Source: Cycloclasticus sp. 46_120_T64
GTDB taxonomy: Bacteria; Pseudomonadota; Gammaproteobacteria; Methylococcales; Cycloclasticaceae
NCBI GenBank assembly: GCA_002162695.1
Contig: MAAM01000005.1
Coordinates: forward strand, 1-64,000
DNA length: 64,000 nt
Direction of reading: 5' to 3'
Positions within the stretch are counted from its first letter, which is position 1; every line of letters starts with the position of its first letter. Both the position numbers and the translations under genes were made by a program. Below the pieces are notes generated by a model, which did no database searches, was not told the origin of the DNA, and worked only from the letters and a program-made list of their open reading frames with translations. This document shows positions 47,021 to 55,979 of the stretch, in pieces.

Positions 47021-47794
47021 TCATTTATTTGTTTCTACCCAACCAACCTCAGCGGCCGTTTGCTCACCGATCACACAATAACGCAAGGAGATCGGCATCT
47101 CAGACTCGGTGGCGCTGAGCGGAATTCTTGCCGCCATAAGCTCCGCCTTGTTCTGTTGATATTGCTTCGATGGAATCGCGAAACCTTCAGGGTATATCGG
47201 TTGCCCAGTACTTAAGTCATATTTATCCGAGGCCCCAACGGTATGCAATAATTCATGCGCGATAACAACATTATTGGTTTCTTGGTAACGCTTATCAGCA
47301 TAAGCATTCACCAGCCCAATTAAGCCCTTTTGTAAACCTAATGAATGCGCCAAACGCCTATCTGGATCTAACTGCTGGTATTGGATAAAAATATTAACCG
47401 TCGCCTTATCCGCAGCCTGTGAATTCAGGTAGGCCCAATAGCGTAAACGCAAGCTCCAAAATACCGTTTTCAATAAACCATCGCTGCTTGGTGGCTGGGG
47501 CGGTTTAACCGTAAGCGCCGGCATCAATTGAATGCGGACTGGTTCAAAATCTAACTCACTATAATGAGTCCACTGCTTATTAAAGAAGTTAGCCAGTGAT
47601 TTAAAATCACTCTCAGCCAAGGCATTAATATAATTTGCCGTAGCGTCGCGCCCATCCGCATTGATCGGGTAAATAGCCACCGGCAAGGGTTCGACCCAGG
47701 AGGTACTTTGTAAACGCTGCAGCTTGCTATAAAAAGCGCTGAACAGCAAAATAGCGAGCAACAGGCTAATACGAATTATCTTCATCATACTCAT
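47021..47794 (-). CDS. Membrane-anchored protein with HExxH zinc-protease motif
   Basis: The protein (about 257 aa from the ATG at 47794; other ATGs lie at +2 and +3 codons) begins with a signal-anchor (KIIRISLLLAILLFSAFYS). Near the C-terminus VVIAHELLHTVGASDKYD contains HELLH followed by Gly and Asp at metzincin-like spacing, so a zinc-dependent peptidase or hydrolase is plausible. The rest is unfamiliar (LPVAIYPINADGRDATANYI; KATVNIFIQYQQLDPDRRLAHSLGLQKG). No partner is evident. Function unknown beyond the motif. Confidence 0.72.
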   Translation of the reverse strand: MSMMKIIRISLLLAILLFSAFYSKLQRLQSTSWVEPLPVAIYPINADGRDATANYINALAESDFKSLANFFNKQWTHYSELDFEPVRIQLMPALTVKPPQPPSSDGLLKTVFWSLRLRYWAYLNSQAADKATVNIFIQYQQLDPDRRLAHSLGLQKGLIGLVNAYADKRYQETNNVVIAHELLHTVGASDKYDLSTGQPIYPEGFAIPSKQYQQNKAELMAARIPLSATESEMPISLRYCVIGEQTAAEVGWVETNK

Positions 47795-47871
47795 AAGATA
47801 GTTGTTAAGTCTGGATTTAGCGCTAAAAAAAACTATAATCAATCAGGTATTAACTAACGAGGGTGGATCTC

Positions 47872-48312
47872 ATGCTTACGATGTTAATTTCTCTACTGCT
47901 GGCCAGCGCGATACTGTTTTACTTTTATCAGCGTAACAAAAACTCGAGCAAGTCGAACCACGCACACCCAACAAGAGCCCCGCTCTCTCAACAGCAACGC
48001 CTACAAGCCATCATTACTTCGGGCAAGTACTGGGGTCTCAAGATTAGCCCACTCAATAAAACAGCGTGCTGCTCCGCCGTGTCCGCACTACAAAACAAAC
48101 AATTCCCCATTAATAGCGTTCCCAGCCTGCCGTTACAAAACTGCACTCAGGAGAACTGCCAATGCAAACACAGCGGCCTAACTGAAAAAAGAAAACCAGC
48201 TTCGCAACGGCGTCAACACAACGACCGCCGCGAAAACGTACGTTTTGAAGAAGTCTCCGATCGCCGTTCACACAGCGACCGAAGGTCTGGTATTTGGACA
48301 AACCACGAGTAA
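47872..48312 (+). CDS. Small membrane-anchored Cys- and Arg-rich protein
   Basis: A 146-aa protein starting MLTMLISLLLASAILFYFYQ (one N-terminal helix). The cytoplasmic part has KYWGLKISPLNKTACCSAVSAL, a Cys cluster (LQNCTQENCQCKHSG) and a very basic tail with two DRR blocks (HNDRREN and SDRRSHSDRRSG). This order (Cys cluster followed by DRR repeats) recurs in uncharacterised gammaproteobacterial proteins. I choose the ATG at 47872 because GAGGGTGG lies just upstream; a GTG three codons earlier overlaps that ribosome site. It diverges from the zinc-protease-like gene. Confidence 0.7.
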   Translation: MLTMLISLLLASAILFYFYQRNKNSSKSNHAHPTRAPLSQQQRLQAIITSGKYWGLKISPLNKTACCSAVSALQNKQFPINSVPSLPLQNCTQENCQCKHSGLTEKRKPASQRRQHNDRRENVRFEEVSDRRSHSDRRSGIWTNHE

Positions 48313-48314
48313 GC

Positions 48315-49127
48315 TTAAGGCTGCTTTACGCTATGACACTTACTCAATATCTCTTGATCCGGCATACCGGCATTTTTCCAGTATAAAATCAGTTCAACCG
48401 TGCAAGCTTTCGGTTCATTAGATTCCACAACCGGCGCCGAACTATCATCCACGGCCCGTTGAGCAATCGGTACGGCCTGCTCAGAGGTTAACGAAGCCAT
48501 TACCATCGGGTCACTGAATAGCGCCTGCATTTTTTGCCTAAAAGCGTGCGGCAAGGTTCTTTTAGCGTTAGTGACCGGCCCAGCAATGGCCGCCCCACCG
48601 AAGGTATCGTGCCCTTGGGTACGCTTATAGGAGAGTAACTGTTTTTCCGTATTAAACGCTTCGAGCTGCGCATCAAACCACAACGAGGTGTCTATCGAAG
48701 TATGACTTTTCCATTCTTTTAAGCTAATCAGTACGACTTTTTCAGCGCCGGTTGCTAACAGCTTTTCAACCGCCGCTTGCTTGCTCAGCCCCGCCTCGAG
48801 ATAAATTGTTTTTAACTGCGAAAATTTCTGCCCCAGTAGTTGCGGCATTTTATCGACAAACTCATTTGTCATGGCCTGTTTAGACGCGGTGAATGCGTCA
48901 TAAGGCCCGCCCATAGACAACTCAAATTGGCCAATATATTTTGCCGGCTTTTCACCCGATACGATATAAGGTCGCTGATCTAACACCGCTATCGCGACAC
49001 TCTTTGAACTACTGCCTTGTAACTCTAAGGCCGGTAACTGAAGCGCGCTGTGGCGCGTATTTTCGGTCAGCACACAACCGCTTAAAAACACCAGCAACAT
49101 CAGGCTGGTTAATCGAAATAACATCAA
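48315..49127 (-). CDS. Hypothetical lipoprotein
   Basis: A 270-aa protein with a lipoprotein signal (FRLTSLMLLVFLSGC, Cys18). The mature part includes SVAIAVLDQRPYIVSGEKPAKYIGQFELSMGGPYDAFTAS and VVLISLKEWKSHTSIDTSLWFDAQLEAF, suggesting a periplasmic face of the outer membrane; this resembles proteins that assemble at the envelope, but I cannot name a family. It is convergent with the preceding small gene (2-nt gap). Confidence 0.72.
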   Translation of the reverse strand: MMLFRLTSLMLLVFLSGCVLTENTRHSALQLPALELQGSSSKSVAIAVLDQRPYIVSGEKPAKYIGQFELSMGGPYDAFTASKQAMTNEFVDKMPQLLGQKFSQLKTIYLEAGLSKQAAVEKLLATGAEKVVLISLKEWKSHTSIDTSLWFDAQLEAFNTEKQLLSYKRTQGHDTFGGAAIAGPVTNAKRTLPHAFRQKMQALFSDPMVMASLTSEQAVPIAQRAVDDSSAPVVESNEPKACTVELILYWKNAGMPDQEILSKCHSVKQP

Positions 49128-49258
49128 TGATAACTCCCTTTTTATTATTAATTAAACATACCGTTTGTCCCCCAAGCAATCAAGCCAAAGTCACCCTACC
49201 GGCTAAAAAAAACTGGTTTATAATGAAAGCTCAAAATAACTCATCAATATATTCCCCC

Positions 49259-49738
49259 ATGACTTTTAAAACTGCCGATTTATGTGACGACTTTTCTGAC
49301 AACTTACAAATTGTCAGCCCAATGTTTCAATCCTTTGGTGGCCATAAACGGTTTAGTGGAACAATTCAAACCGTTAAAATCTTCGAAGATAATGTATTGG
49401 TTCGAGAAATGCTGTCGGAAAAGGTCGATAACGACGTACTCGTCATCGATGGTGGCGGTTCTTTGCGCTGCGCTCTACTCGGCGATATGCTGGCAGAGAT
49501 GGGTTATAAAAATGGCTGGCAAGGTGTTGTCGTATACGGCTGCATTCGTGACTCAGCCGATATTAACGAGATGCCCATTGGCGTGCGTGCGATTCAAACC
49601 AACCCACTTAAAAGCATTAAAAAGGGCTGGGGAGACAAAAACATAGACGTCAGTTTTGCCGGTGCTACTTTTCACCCCGGTGATTATTTATACGCCGATG
49701 AAGATGGCATCGTATTGTCTAAAACAGCGATCGTTTAA
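49259..49738 (+). CDS. rraA: RraA-family protein (RNase E activity regulator-like)
   Basis: From ATG 49259 the product is 159 aa, starting MTFKTADLCDDF and matching RraA almost end to end (SPMFQSFGGHKRFSGTIQTVKIFEDN, VDGGGSLRCALLGDMLAEM, VVVYGCIRDS, VSFAGATFHPGDYLYADEDGIVLS). The longer open frame that begins at 48941 is antisense to the lipoprotein gene. E. coli RraA inhibits RNase E; homologues of the same fold can be aldolases, and the motif GGGSLRCALLG fits RraA proper. It heads a tight rraA-pduO-ispH cluster. Confidence 0.92.
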   Translation: MTFKTADLCDDFSDNLQIVSPMFQSFGGHKRFSGTIQTVKIFEDNVLVREMLSEKVDNDVLVIDGGGSLRCALLGDMLAEMGYKNGWQGVVVYGCIRDSADINEMPIGVRAIQTNPLKSIKKGWGDKNIDVSFAGATFHPGDYLYADEDGIVLSKTAIV

Positions 49739-49741
49739 GCC

Positions 49742-50311
49742 ATGGGACACCGTTTATCAAAAATATACACCCGTACCGGCGATTCTGGCAGCACCGGCTT
49801 AGGTGATGGCAGCCGCGTGGAAAAAGACTCATTACGCGTTGACGCATACGGCACGGTCGATGAGTTAAACAGCCAAATTGGTTTGGTTATCGCATTCGGT
49901 GTGGACGAACTGATTGCCAATCAACTGCTCGATATTCAACACGATTTATTTGATTTGGGTAGCGAGCTCTGTATCCCCGGCTACAGCGCGATAAATGAAT
50001 CGAATATTGAAACCCTTGAACGTATCCTCGACGAACATAACGAGACCTTACCGGCGTTAAAAGAATTTATTTTACCCGGCGGCAATCTCGCCGCAGCAAG
50101 CTGTCATGTTGCACGAACCGTTTGTCGTCGCGCCGAACGCCTGAGTGTTAGCCTCGCCCACGAAGAAGCCATCAACCCGCCGGTGATCAAGTACCTCAAC
50201 CGTTTATCCGACTTATTATTCGTCTTATGCCGAGTATTGGCCCGCCAAGGCGGTCAGTCCGAAGTACTCTGGGATAAAAACCGACGTAAACCAGAGATCC
50301 GTGAATCCTAA
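49742..50311 (+). CDS. Cob(I)alamin adenosyltransferase (PduO type)
   Basis: The 189-aa protein begins with the ATP-binding signature SKIYTRTGDSGSTGLGDGSRVEKDSLRVDAYGTVDELNS and has the HVARTVCRRAERLS helix typical of PduO/MMAB-type enzymes. It transfers the adenosyl group of ATP to cob(I)alamin, giving coenzyme B12. No cobalamin-biosynthesis gene is in the window. It is 3 nt after rraA and its stop abuts ispH. Confidence 0.93.
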   Translation: MGHRLSKIYTRTGDSGSTGLGDGSRVEKDSLRVDAYGTVDELNSQIGLVIAFGVDELIANQLLDIQHDLFDLGSELCIPGYSAINESNIETLERILDEHNETLPALKEFILPGGNLAAASCHVARTVCRRAERLSVSLAHEEAINPPVIKYLNRLSDLLFVLCRVLARQGGQSEVLWDKNRRKPEIRES

Positions 50312-51256
50312 ATGCAAATATTCTTAGCCAATCCCCGTGGTTTCTGCGCCGGTGTTGACCGCGCCATCGAAATTGTCGAACGTGCCCTAGAGCTATTAGG
50401 CGCTCCTATCTATGTACGCCACGAAGTGGTACATAACCGCTTTGTGGTGGAGAGTCTTAAAAAAAGTGGTGCTATTTTCGTCGAAGAACTCGATGAAATA
50501 CCCGATGACTCCACTGTAATCTTCAGCGCTCACGGCGTATCCAAAGCAGTGGAAGACGAGGCAAAACGTAGGAAATTGAATATTTTTGATGCCACCTGCC
50601 CACTCGTCACCAAGGTACATTTGGAAGTCATTAGCCACGCCAAAAAAGCCCATTGCGTGATATTAATCGGTCACAAGGGCCACCCCGAAGTTGAAGGCAC
50701 GATGGGCCGTTATCAACAACAAAATGAATCTTCAAGGATTCTATTGGTGGAATCACCCGAGGACGTTGCTAAACTCGAGTTAAGCGAGCCACATGGCCTC
50801 TCTTACGTGACCCAAACTACCTTATCGATGGATGATACCGAGTCTATTATTGATGCGCTACGCCAGAAATTCCCCGATATTGCAGGGCCCAAAAAGAGTG
50901 ATATCTGTTATGCCACACAAAACCGCCAAGATGCGGTGAAAAAACTGGCTCAACTGGCTGATTTAGTGCTGGTGGTCGGCTCGGTCAACAGTTCTAACTC
51001 TAATCGCTTACGTGAAATTGCCCAAAAGCTGGGCAAAACCGCCTACCTTATCGACGGTGCCGATGATATTGACCGGGCATGGCTCGATGGCATTGAAAAC
51101 ATCGGCGTGACAGCCGGCGCATCGGCTCCCGAGGAACTAGTGAAACGAGTCATCGAGCAGTTACAGCAATGGGGCGGAAAAACTGTCACCGAAAATTCAG
51201 GCACCCAAGAGCGAGTAACCTTCTCCCTACCGAAGGAACTCAAGCGCTCACGTTAA
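50312..51256 (+). CDS. ispH: 4-hydroxy-3-methylbut-2-enyl diphosphate reductase IspH
   Basis: The 314-aa iron-sulfur enzyme makes IPP and DMAPP at the end of the MEP pathway. Cluster ligands are Cys12 ([14 protein letters not shown]), the Cys in [12 protein letters not shown] and the Cys in [19 protein letters not shown] and [12 protein letters not shown]-like segments complete the active site (here [13 protein letters not shown]). Starts immediately after the adenosyltransferase stop. A terminator follows. Confidence 0.97.
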   Translation: MQIFLANPRGFCAGVDRAIEIVERALELLGAPIYVRHEVVHNRFVVESLKKSGAIFVEELDEIPDDSTVIFSAHGVSKAVEDEAKRRKLNIFDATCPLVTKVHLEVISHAKKAHCVILIGHKGHPEVEGTMGRYQQQNESSRILLVESPEDVAKLELSEPHGLSYVTQTTLSMDDTESIIDALRQKFPDIAGPKKSDICYATQNRQDAVKKLAQLADLVLVVGSVNSSNSNRLREIAQKLGKTAYLIDGADDIDRAWLDGIENIGVTAGASAPEELVKRVIEQLQQWGGKTVTENSGTQERVTFSLPKELKRSR

Positions 51257-51279
51257 TAACACACTAATCCTATAGGCAT

Positions 51280-51308
51280 AAAAAAACGGGCACTAGGCCC
51301 GTTTTTTT
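51280..51308. terminator. Intrinsic terminator between ispH and the thiolase gene
   Basis: A CGGGC/GCCCG stem with a 5-nt loop is flanked by seven A and seven T residues, 23 nt after the ispH stop and 15 nt before the convergent thiolase stop. It can act in both directions. Confidence 0.9.
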
Positions 51309-51323
51309 ATTCGAGAATGAAAT

Positions 51324-52511
51324 TTACATTCTTTCCCAAATAGTCGCAATACCTTGGCCACCACCAATACATAAAGTAGCTAATGCGTATTGACCTTTGA
51401 TTCTTTCTAATTCGTGCAGTGCTTTAACCACGATGATATTCGCAGAGGCACCAATCGGGTGACCCAAAGAAATACCACTGCCGTTAACATTCACTTTATC
51501 CATCGGAAGTTTAAGTTCACGACACACACTTAATGCTTGAGCCGCAAACGCTTCGTTCACTTCAAACACGTCGATATCATCGATGCTTAAACCGGTGTCT
51601 GCCAAAATTTTGTGTACAGCAGGAACAGGGCCAATGCCCATAATTGATGGCTCAACACCCGCGTGAGAGTAAGCAACCAAACGTGCCATCGGCTTCAAGC
51701 CTTTCGCTTCAGCAGCAGATTTTTCCATCAATACCAAAGCCGATGAAGCATCGTTCAAGCCAGAAGCATTTGCCGCTGTCACGCTACCGTCTTTTTTGAA
51801 AGCAGGACGCATAGACGCTAGTTTTTCTAATGAAATATCCGCGCGTACGTGTTCATCTTTATCAAATACGGTGACGCCTTTACGGGTTTTAATTTCAACC
51901 GGTACAATTTGAGTATCAAAACGGCCTTCTTCTTGCGCACGTGCAGCATTTGAATGGCTAGTGAATGCTAAAGCGTCTTGGTCTTCACGAGACACATTGT
52001 ATTTATCTGCTAGATTTTCAGCAGTCATGCCCATGTGACCAGCACCAAATGGATCGGTTAGGCCGGCAGTCATCAGATCGATGATTTGACCATCACCCAT
52101 TTTTTGTCCCCAACGAGCAGCCGGTAAGGCATAAAAAGTATTGCTCATTGATTCTACACCGGCAGCAATCGCGATATCGTGATCACCTAACATGATGCCT
52201 TGTGCGGCATTAACAATCGCTTGCATACCACTACCACATAGGCGGTTAACGGTAATGCATGATGTTTCGCAGGGAATACCTGCTTCCAATTGTGCAACAC
52301 GCGCAGTGTAAGCAGATCTTTTTTCAGCAGGTAATACGGTTCCCATGACCACCATGCCAACATCGGCTGGCTCAACGCCGGCTCTTGCCACACTTTCTTT
52401 GAGTGTAATTGCTGCCAATTGACTTGGTTCTACAGATTTCAAACTGCCACCAAAATCACCGATGGCCGTTCTTACGGCACTTAATACAACAACTTCTTTT
52501 ACTTCACTCAT
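51324..52511 (-). CDS. phaA: Acetyl-CoA acetyltransferase (thiolase, PhaA-like)
   Basis: The 395-aa thiolase II has the acyl-accepting Cys92 (NRLCGSGMQAI), His351 (GISLGHPIGAS) and Cys381 (LCIGGGQG). Length and the VFEVNEAFAA segment match biosynthetic thiolases. It condenses two acetyl-CoA into acetoacetyl-CoA, and the presence of phaC 4.6 kb away on the same strand favours a PHB-forming role, though beta-oxidation or ketone use is possible; no acetoacetyl-CoA reductase gene is present between them. Confidence 0.9.
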   Translation of the reverse strand: MSEVKEVVVLSAVRTAIGDFGGSLKSVEPSQLAAITLKESVARAGVEPADVGMVVMGTVLPAEKRSAYTARVAQLEAGIPCETSCITVNRLCGSGMQAIVNAAQGIMLGDHDIAIAAGVESMSNTFYALPAARWGQKMGDGQIIDLMTAGLTDPFGAGHMGMTAENLADKYNVSREDQDALAFTSHSNAARAQEEGRFDTQIVPVEIKTRKGVTVFDKDEHVRADISLEKLASMRPAFKKDGSVTAANASGLNDASSALVLMEKSAAEAKGLKPMARLVAYSHAGVEPSIMGIGPVPAVHKILADTGLSIDDIDVFEVNEAFAAQALSVCRELKLPMDKVNVNGSGISLGHPIGASANIIVVKALHELERIKGQYALATLCIGGGQGIATIWERM

Positions 52512-52593
52512 ATGTATTTCCTTTATTTAGGTTATGCTTAAATCTAAGGTCGACATTATAGATACATACACCCACTAAATCACCTTAATTATT

Positions 52594-53436
52594 ATGACAA
52601 CTCAATACCTTAGAAGCATTTCCAGCACCGGTATCCATAACATATCGTTTAGCGAATGGGGTGATAAAGCTAACCCGCGGGTACTCATTTGCTCACACGG
52701 TCTCACCCGCAATAAACACGACTTCGATACCCTAGCGACCATGCTCGCGGATCAGTACCGAGTCATCAGTTATGATTTCCCTGGCCGTGGTAAAAGCGAC
52801 TGGCTCAGCAATAAAGATGATTACAACTACCAGCAGTACAGCATTGACGCCTTAATGGTCATCGCCTACAGCGGGGCCGCGCAGGTCGATTGGTTAGGCA
52901 CCTCGATGGGGGGCTTACAGGGCATTATCCTCGCCGCGATGCCAAACTCGCCCATCAAACGGCTAATCCTTAATGACGTCGGGCCGTTTATTTCACAGGA
53001 CGCTATGTCTTTTATCGCCAGCTACGTCGGCAAACAGGAGGTCTTTGATGACCTACAGCAACTGGAGGGCTATCTTAGACTTACCCACGCCGGCATGGGT
53101 CAGCTCAGCGACCAGCAATGGCAGCAGATAACCACCCATAGTCACCGAATACTCAACGATGGTAAGGTCGGTCTATTGTATGACCCCGGCATTCGCCAAG
53201 CCTTTAAAACCAGCGCCGGTGAGGACGTTAATTTATGGCCCTTATGGCAAGCGATCCAGCAACCCACCTTATTGATACGCGGCGAAAACTCGGCACTGCT
53301 CAGCCAGGCCACCGCAGATAAAATGACCACCACCGGCCCTTGCGCTGATTTAATCAACATCCCCAATACTGGCCATGCACCGGCGCTGATGAACCAGACC
53401 GATATATCGGCCATTCAACGCTGGCTAAACAACTAA
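52594..53436 (+). CDS. Alpha/beta-hydrolase
   Basis: A 280-aa enzyme with the nucleophile elbow GTSMGG (Ser104), oxyanion segment LICSHGLTRNKHDFDTL, DFPGRGKSDW and a C-terminal NTGHAPALM supplying His. The family includes lactonases, esterases and PHA-oligomer hydrolases; nothing fixes the substrate. It is divergent from the thiolase and convergent with the channel gene. Confidence 0.83.
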   Translation: MTTQYLRSISSTGIHNISFSEWGDKANPRVLICSHGLTRNKHDFDTLATMLADQYRVISYDFPGRGKSDWLSNKDDYNYQQYSIDALMVIAYSGAAQVDWLGTSMGGLQGIILAAMPNSPIKRLILNDVGPFISQDAMSFIASYVGKQEVFDDLQQLEGYLRLTHAGMGQLSDQQWQQITTHSHRILNDGKVGLLYDPGIRQAFKTSAGEDVNLWPLWQAIQQPTLLIRGENSALLSQATADKMTTTGPCADLINIPNTGHAPALMNQTDISAIQRWLNN

Positions 53437-53443
53437 ATCAAAA

Positions 53444-55201
53444 TCAGCCGGACCTTGTTTGCCACCACCTGAAAAAGTGACTTCTCGCCGGTTCAACCCC
53501 GGTTAATAAATACCCTAGGGTATGTTCATTGGCCAAGTTAGCCTCCAACAGTATTTTCACCGCCGGCTTAATACAAAATAACACTTCATCGCCGACCTCT
53601 AATAACAGCTCATTAGGCGGCAACACCGTCACTTCTTCGCCACGTCGATGCACCATCGGCACCACATTAAGAAATTGATCCCGCGCATGGGGTGCTCGGT
53701 AAATATCGGCCAAACTGACCGAGCCTTGCTGCGCTAGCGCCAAACTGACCGAGCCTTGCTGCGCTAGCGCCAAACAGACCGCCGGCGCTTGCTGGGGGTT
53801 AAGCGTATAGGTTTTTAATACCGGCGCATCACCACCAATATTAAGCGCCAAACGATTCGTTAAATCGGCCAATTCCGTTGGCGAATTTTCGTACAAACCG
53901 AGTAAATGCTTAAAAAACTGGCGTAATAAAGGTGCCGTTAACATAAACAACACCATTCTCGCGATCACTAAACTCGGCTGTAAAATAAAGTCCACCGTAG
54001 TCCTTTTAAACAGCACCTCATTGCTGTGTTTATTTTGCCGAACAATGGTAAACAAGGAGGGTGAAAAACGACCGACTTGCTGGATCATACTTAAGTTAAA
54101 GGTATCGTTATCAGTCCCCGCAATCAGCCCGACACATTCTTCCAGACCCGCTTTTTTTAAATTAGCCATATTGGCCCGCCCCAACACGGCGTGCTCGCTA
54201 ATGCCCTCAATGGTTTCCACCAAGGGATCTACTGCCGTGATATCGATACCCTTTTTCGATAGCTTTTGATACACCACACTGCCCATTCGACCGTGCCCGC
54301 ATAAGATCCATTTACCGCCCTTCAACGGACAAATATTCCTATCTAGGCGAGCGCCAGGCGCACCCGACAACCACTCATTTAAAGTTTGTATGGTCGGGTT
54401 GTAGATTAACATTGCCATATAAGAGGCAAAAACTCGAAACGGATCCACCACGTGAATATCCCCTCCCAAACCCAATATTTCACTCTCATTTTCCACCGAG
54501 GTTGAGCGGCAGATCACCTTCAAATCGGGACGGAGTATTCTGGCGGAAACAGCCACCTTTAAATTAGCCTCTTCATTATTTGACAGAATTAACACACCGA
54601 TGCATTTATCACTTTCGATACCGGCCGCTATTAAATAACGGGGTTCACTGGCATCCGCACACAAACCCAGCACCCGTGTTGGGTAGTCTCGCAAATCAAG
54701 CGCCTTCATTCGCTCGTCATCTAGCTCTATCACCACCGCCGACAAACCTGCATCGGTCAAGCCCCTCAATAACAAACTACCGGTATCACCAAAACCACAC
54801 ACCAAGTAATAATCATTCGTTTTTCTAGCCACCGAACGAATAAAGGACTCTTCCGCAAACGCGAGCTGTAGATGGGGGTTACGTAATAAAGAAATTATTT
54901 TGCCGACCACATATAACCAAGTAATCACGCTGGTATACAAACAGACAACCGCCCAGACCCTTTGTGCATTACTAAATGGCGTAGGCAACTCACCAAACCC
55001 CGTGGTGGTCGCGGTATAAGCTAAAAAATAATACGCATGAAAGAACGACATATAGGTGGTTTGACCATCCGCATCCGGCAAACCTGGAGCCAGAACCATA
55101 CCGATAATGCAAATGGCATACACACAAACAAACACCACAATAGGCATGCGCATATGGCGTAAAACAATAAATGAGACCCGACCTAGAGATGAGTCAGACA
55201 T
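53444..55201 (-). CDS. Two-TM potassium channel with tandem RCK (TrkA-N/TrkA-C) domains
   Basis: The 585-aa protein has two N-terminal transmembrane helices (IVVFVCVYAICIIGMVLA; VWAVVCLYTSVITWLYVVGKI) flanking the pore loop TATTTGFGE, a variant of the TVGYG filter. The cytoplasmic part has two Rossmann-type TrkA-N domains (CGFGDTGSLLLRGL and CGHGRMGSVVYQKL) and a TrkA-C-like end (VTVLPPNELLLEVGDEVLF). It should gate ion flux by nucleotide or ion binding. Inside the second half, 53709-53768 is a 30-bp unit present twice in tandem, giving SVSLALAQQG twice. A small membrane protein gene follows upstream at 7 nt. Confidence 0.88.
   Translation of the reverse strand: MSDSSLGRVSFIVLRHMRMPIVVFVCVYAICIIGMVLAPGLPDADGQTTYMSFFHAYYFLAYTATTTGFGELPTPFSNAQRVWAVVCLYTSVITWLYVVGKIISLLRNPHLQLAFAEESFIRSVARKTNDYYLVCGFGDTGSLLLRGLTDAGLSAVVIELDDERMKALDLRDYPTRVLGLCADASEPRYLIAAGIESDKCIGVLILSNNEEANLKVAVSARILRPDLKVICRSTSVENESEILGLGGDIHVVDPFRVFASYMAMLIYNPTIQTLNEWLSGAPGARLDRNICPLKGGKWILCGHGRMGSVVYQKLSKKGIDITAVDPLVETIEGISEHAVLGRANMANLKKAGLEECVGLIAGTDNDTFNLSMIQQVGRFSPSLFTIVRQNKHSNEVLFKRTTVDFILQPSLVIARMVLFMLTAPLLRQFFKHLLGLYENSPTELADLTNRLALNIGGDAPVLKTYTLNPQQAPAVCLALAQQGSVSLALAQQGSVSLADIYRAPHARDQFLNVVPMVHRRGEEVTVLPPNELLLEVGDEVLFCIKPAVKILLEANLANEHTLGYLLTGVEPARSHFFRWWQTRSG
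53709..53775. repeat. In-frame 30-bp tandem duplication in the channel gene
   Basis: The unit starting GCCAAACTGACCGAGCC is present at 53709-53738 and identically at 53739-53768, followed by the first 7 nt of a third (53769-53775). It adds ten residues without shifting frame. The perfect identity indicates a recent event. Confidence 0.95.
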
Positions 55202-55208
55202 ACTGAAA

Positions 55209-55592
55209 TTAGCGGCGCGACATTAAAGTTTCTGACACCAGCATCACCACCGAGATCACGTTAGCAATCAGCGCACCGCCCGACAAAGAAATAATCACCG
55301 AGGCATTATCGGCGCTCAGACCACTGGCTGAAATTTGGGTCACATAAGCCCAGATCATCGCCGCGGCTAAGAGTTGTAAATTAGCCACCAAACTGGTTGA
55401 TAACAACACCGCGCCAACTTGTGTGCGGTCACCCAGCTTTAGCCCCATCGCAATGAGGTTAACCACAATCGCGACAAATAATTCATAGATATTATGATGG
55501 GTAAAATCATCGATATCCCCCATAAAAAAACCAAAATTTAGCGTTAATGCCAATACAATAAAAAAACTAAATACGATCTTTTCAGAATTCAT
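55209..55592 (-). CDS. Small conserved inner-membrane protein (DUF6394-like)
   Basis: A 127-aa protein with about four helices (FSFFIVLALTLNFGFFMGDIDD; IYELFVAIVVNLIAMGLKLGDRTQVGAVLL; LQLLAAAMIWAYV; LIANVISVVMLVSE). I believe it belongs to the family listed as DUF6394, which I recall next to TrkA-type channels, but this rests on memory of the HHNIYELF and LKLGDRTQ segments. It precedes the channel gene by 7 nt on the same strand, suggesting that they act together. Confidence 0.75.
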   Translation of the reverse strand: MNSEKIVFSFFIVLALTLNFGFFMGDIDDFTHHNIYELFVAIVVNLIAMGLKLGDRTQVGAVLLSTSLVANLQLLAAAMIWAYVTQISASGLSADNASVIISLSGGALIANVISVVMLVSETLMSRR

Positions 55593-55671
55593 CCCTTAAC
55601 CCCATCCTTGTCCGTTAAATTTAGTGTACCCCGATCAGCTCTGTAGACAATAGCCATTAGCAATAAATAAG

Positions 55672-55881
55672 CTATTTATCAGCATCCTCCAGCTTACCCC
55701 CAACGAGCGTCGAGTTCTCGTTAGCCAAATCCATTAAACGCCGTTTACACTCCTCAGATACAACCGCACGCTGCTGCGCGTTATACGATGTCCACGCGGT
55801 AATTTCGTGTAATAAACGCCCACAACCTAAACATAGATCATCGTCATTCAGTGTACACATTCTTCTACAAGGTGATTCCAT
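55672..55881 (-). CDS. DUF1289-family small Cys protein
   Basis: A 69-aa protein beginning ESPCRRMCTLNDDDLCLGCGRLLHEITAW, the pattern (SPC...C...CxGCxR..EI..W) of the DUF1289 family, whose four Cys probably bind zinc or an Fe-S cluster. Function unknown. The gene is preceded by a gap with a terminator for phaC and has a start ATG in a good context. Confidence 0.85.
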   Translation of the reverse strand: MESPCRRMCTLNDDDLCLGCGRLLHEITAWTSYNAQQRAVVSEECKRRLMDLANENSTLVGGKLEDADK

Positions 55882-55929
55882 AATAGCCTTCGTCTATAAA
55901 TCAATAAACCACCTATTTTAAGCATAAAA

Positions 55930-55957
55930 AAAGCCAGTGACACAAATCACTGGCTTT
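55930..55957 (-). terminator. Intrinsic terminator of phaC
   Basis: On the minus strand AAAGCCAGTGA pairs with its complement (11-bp stem, 6-nt loop) followed by a T-run (the A-run at 55926-55932). It lies 22 nt beyond the phaC stop. Confidence 0.9.
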
Positions 55958-55979
55958 CGGTCGTTTTATTACACGATGG

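Noticed and set aside
49217-49225. TATAATG at 49219 as the rraA start codon (ATG at 49223)
   Set aside because: It adds 12 residues absent from RraA proteins and looks more like a -10 promoter box than a start.
48941-49258. An N-terminal extension of about 106 residues on rraA
   Set aside because: It is antisense to the hypothetical lipoprotein gene and has no RraA character; the RraA-like start is the ATG at 49259.
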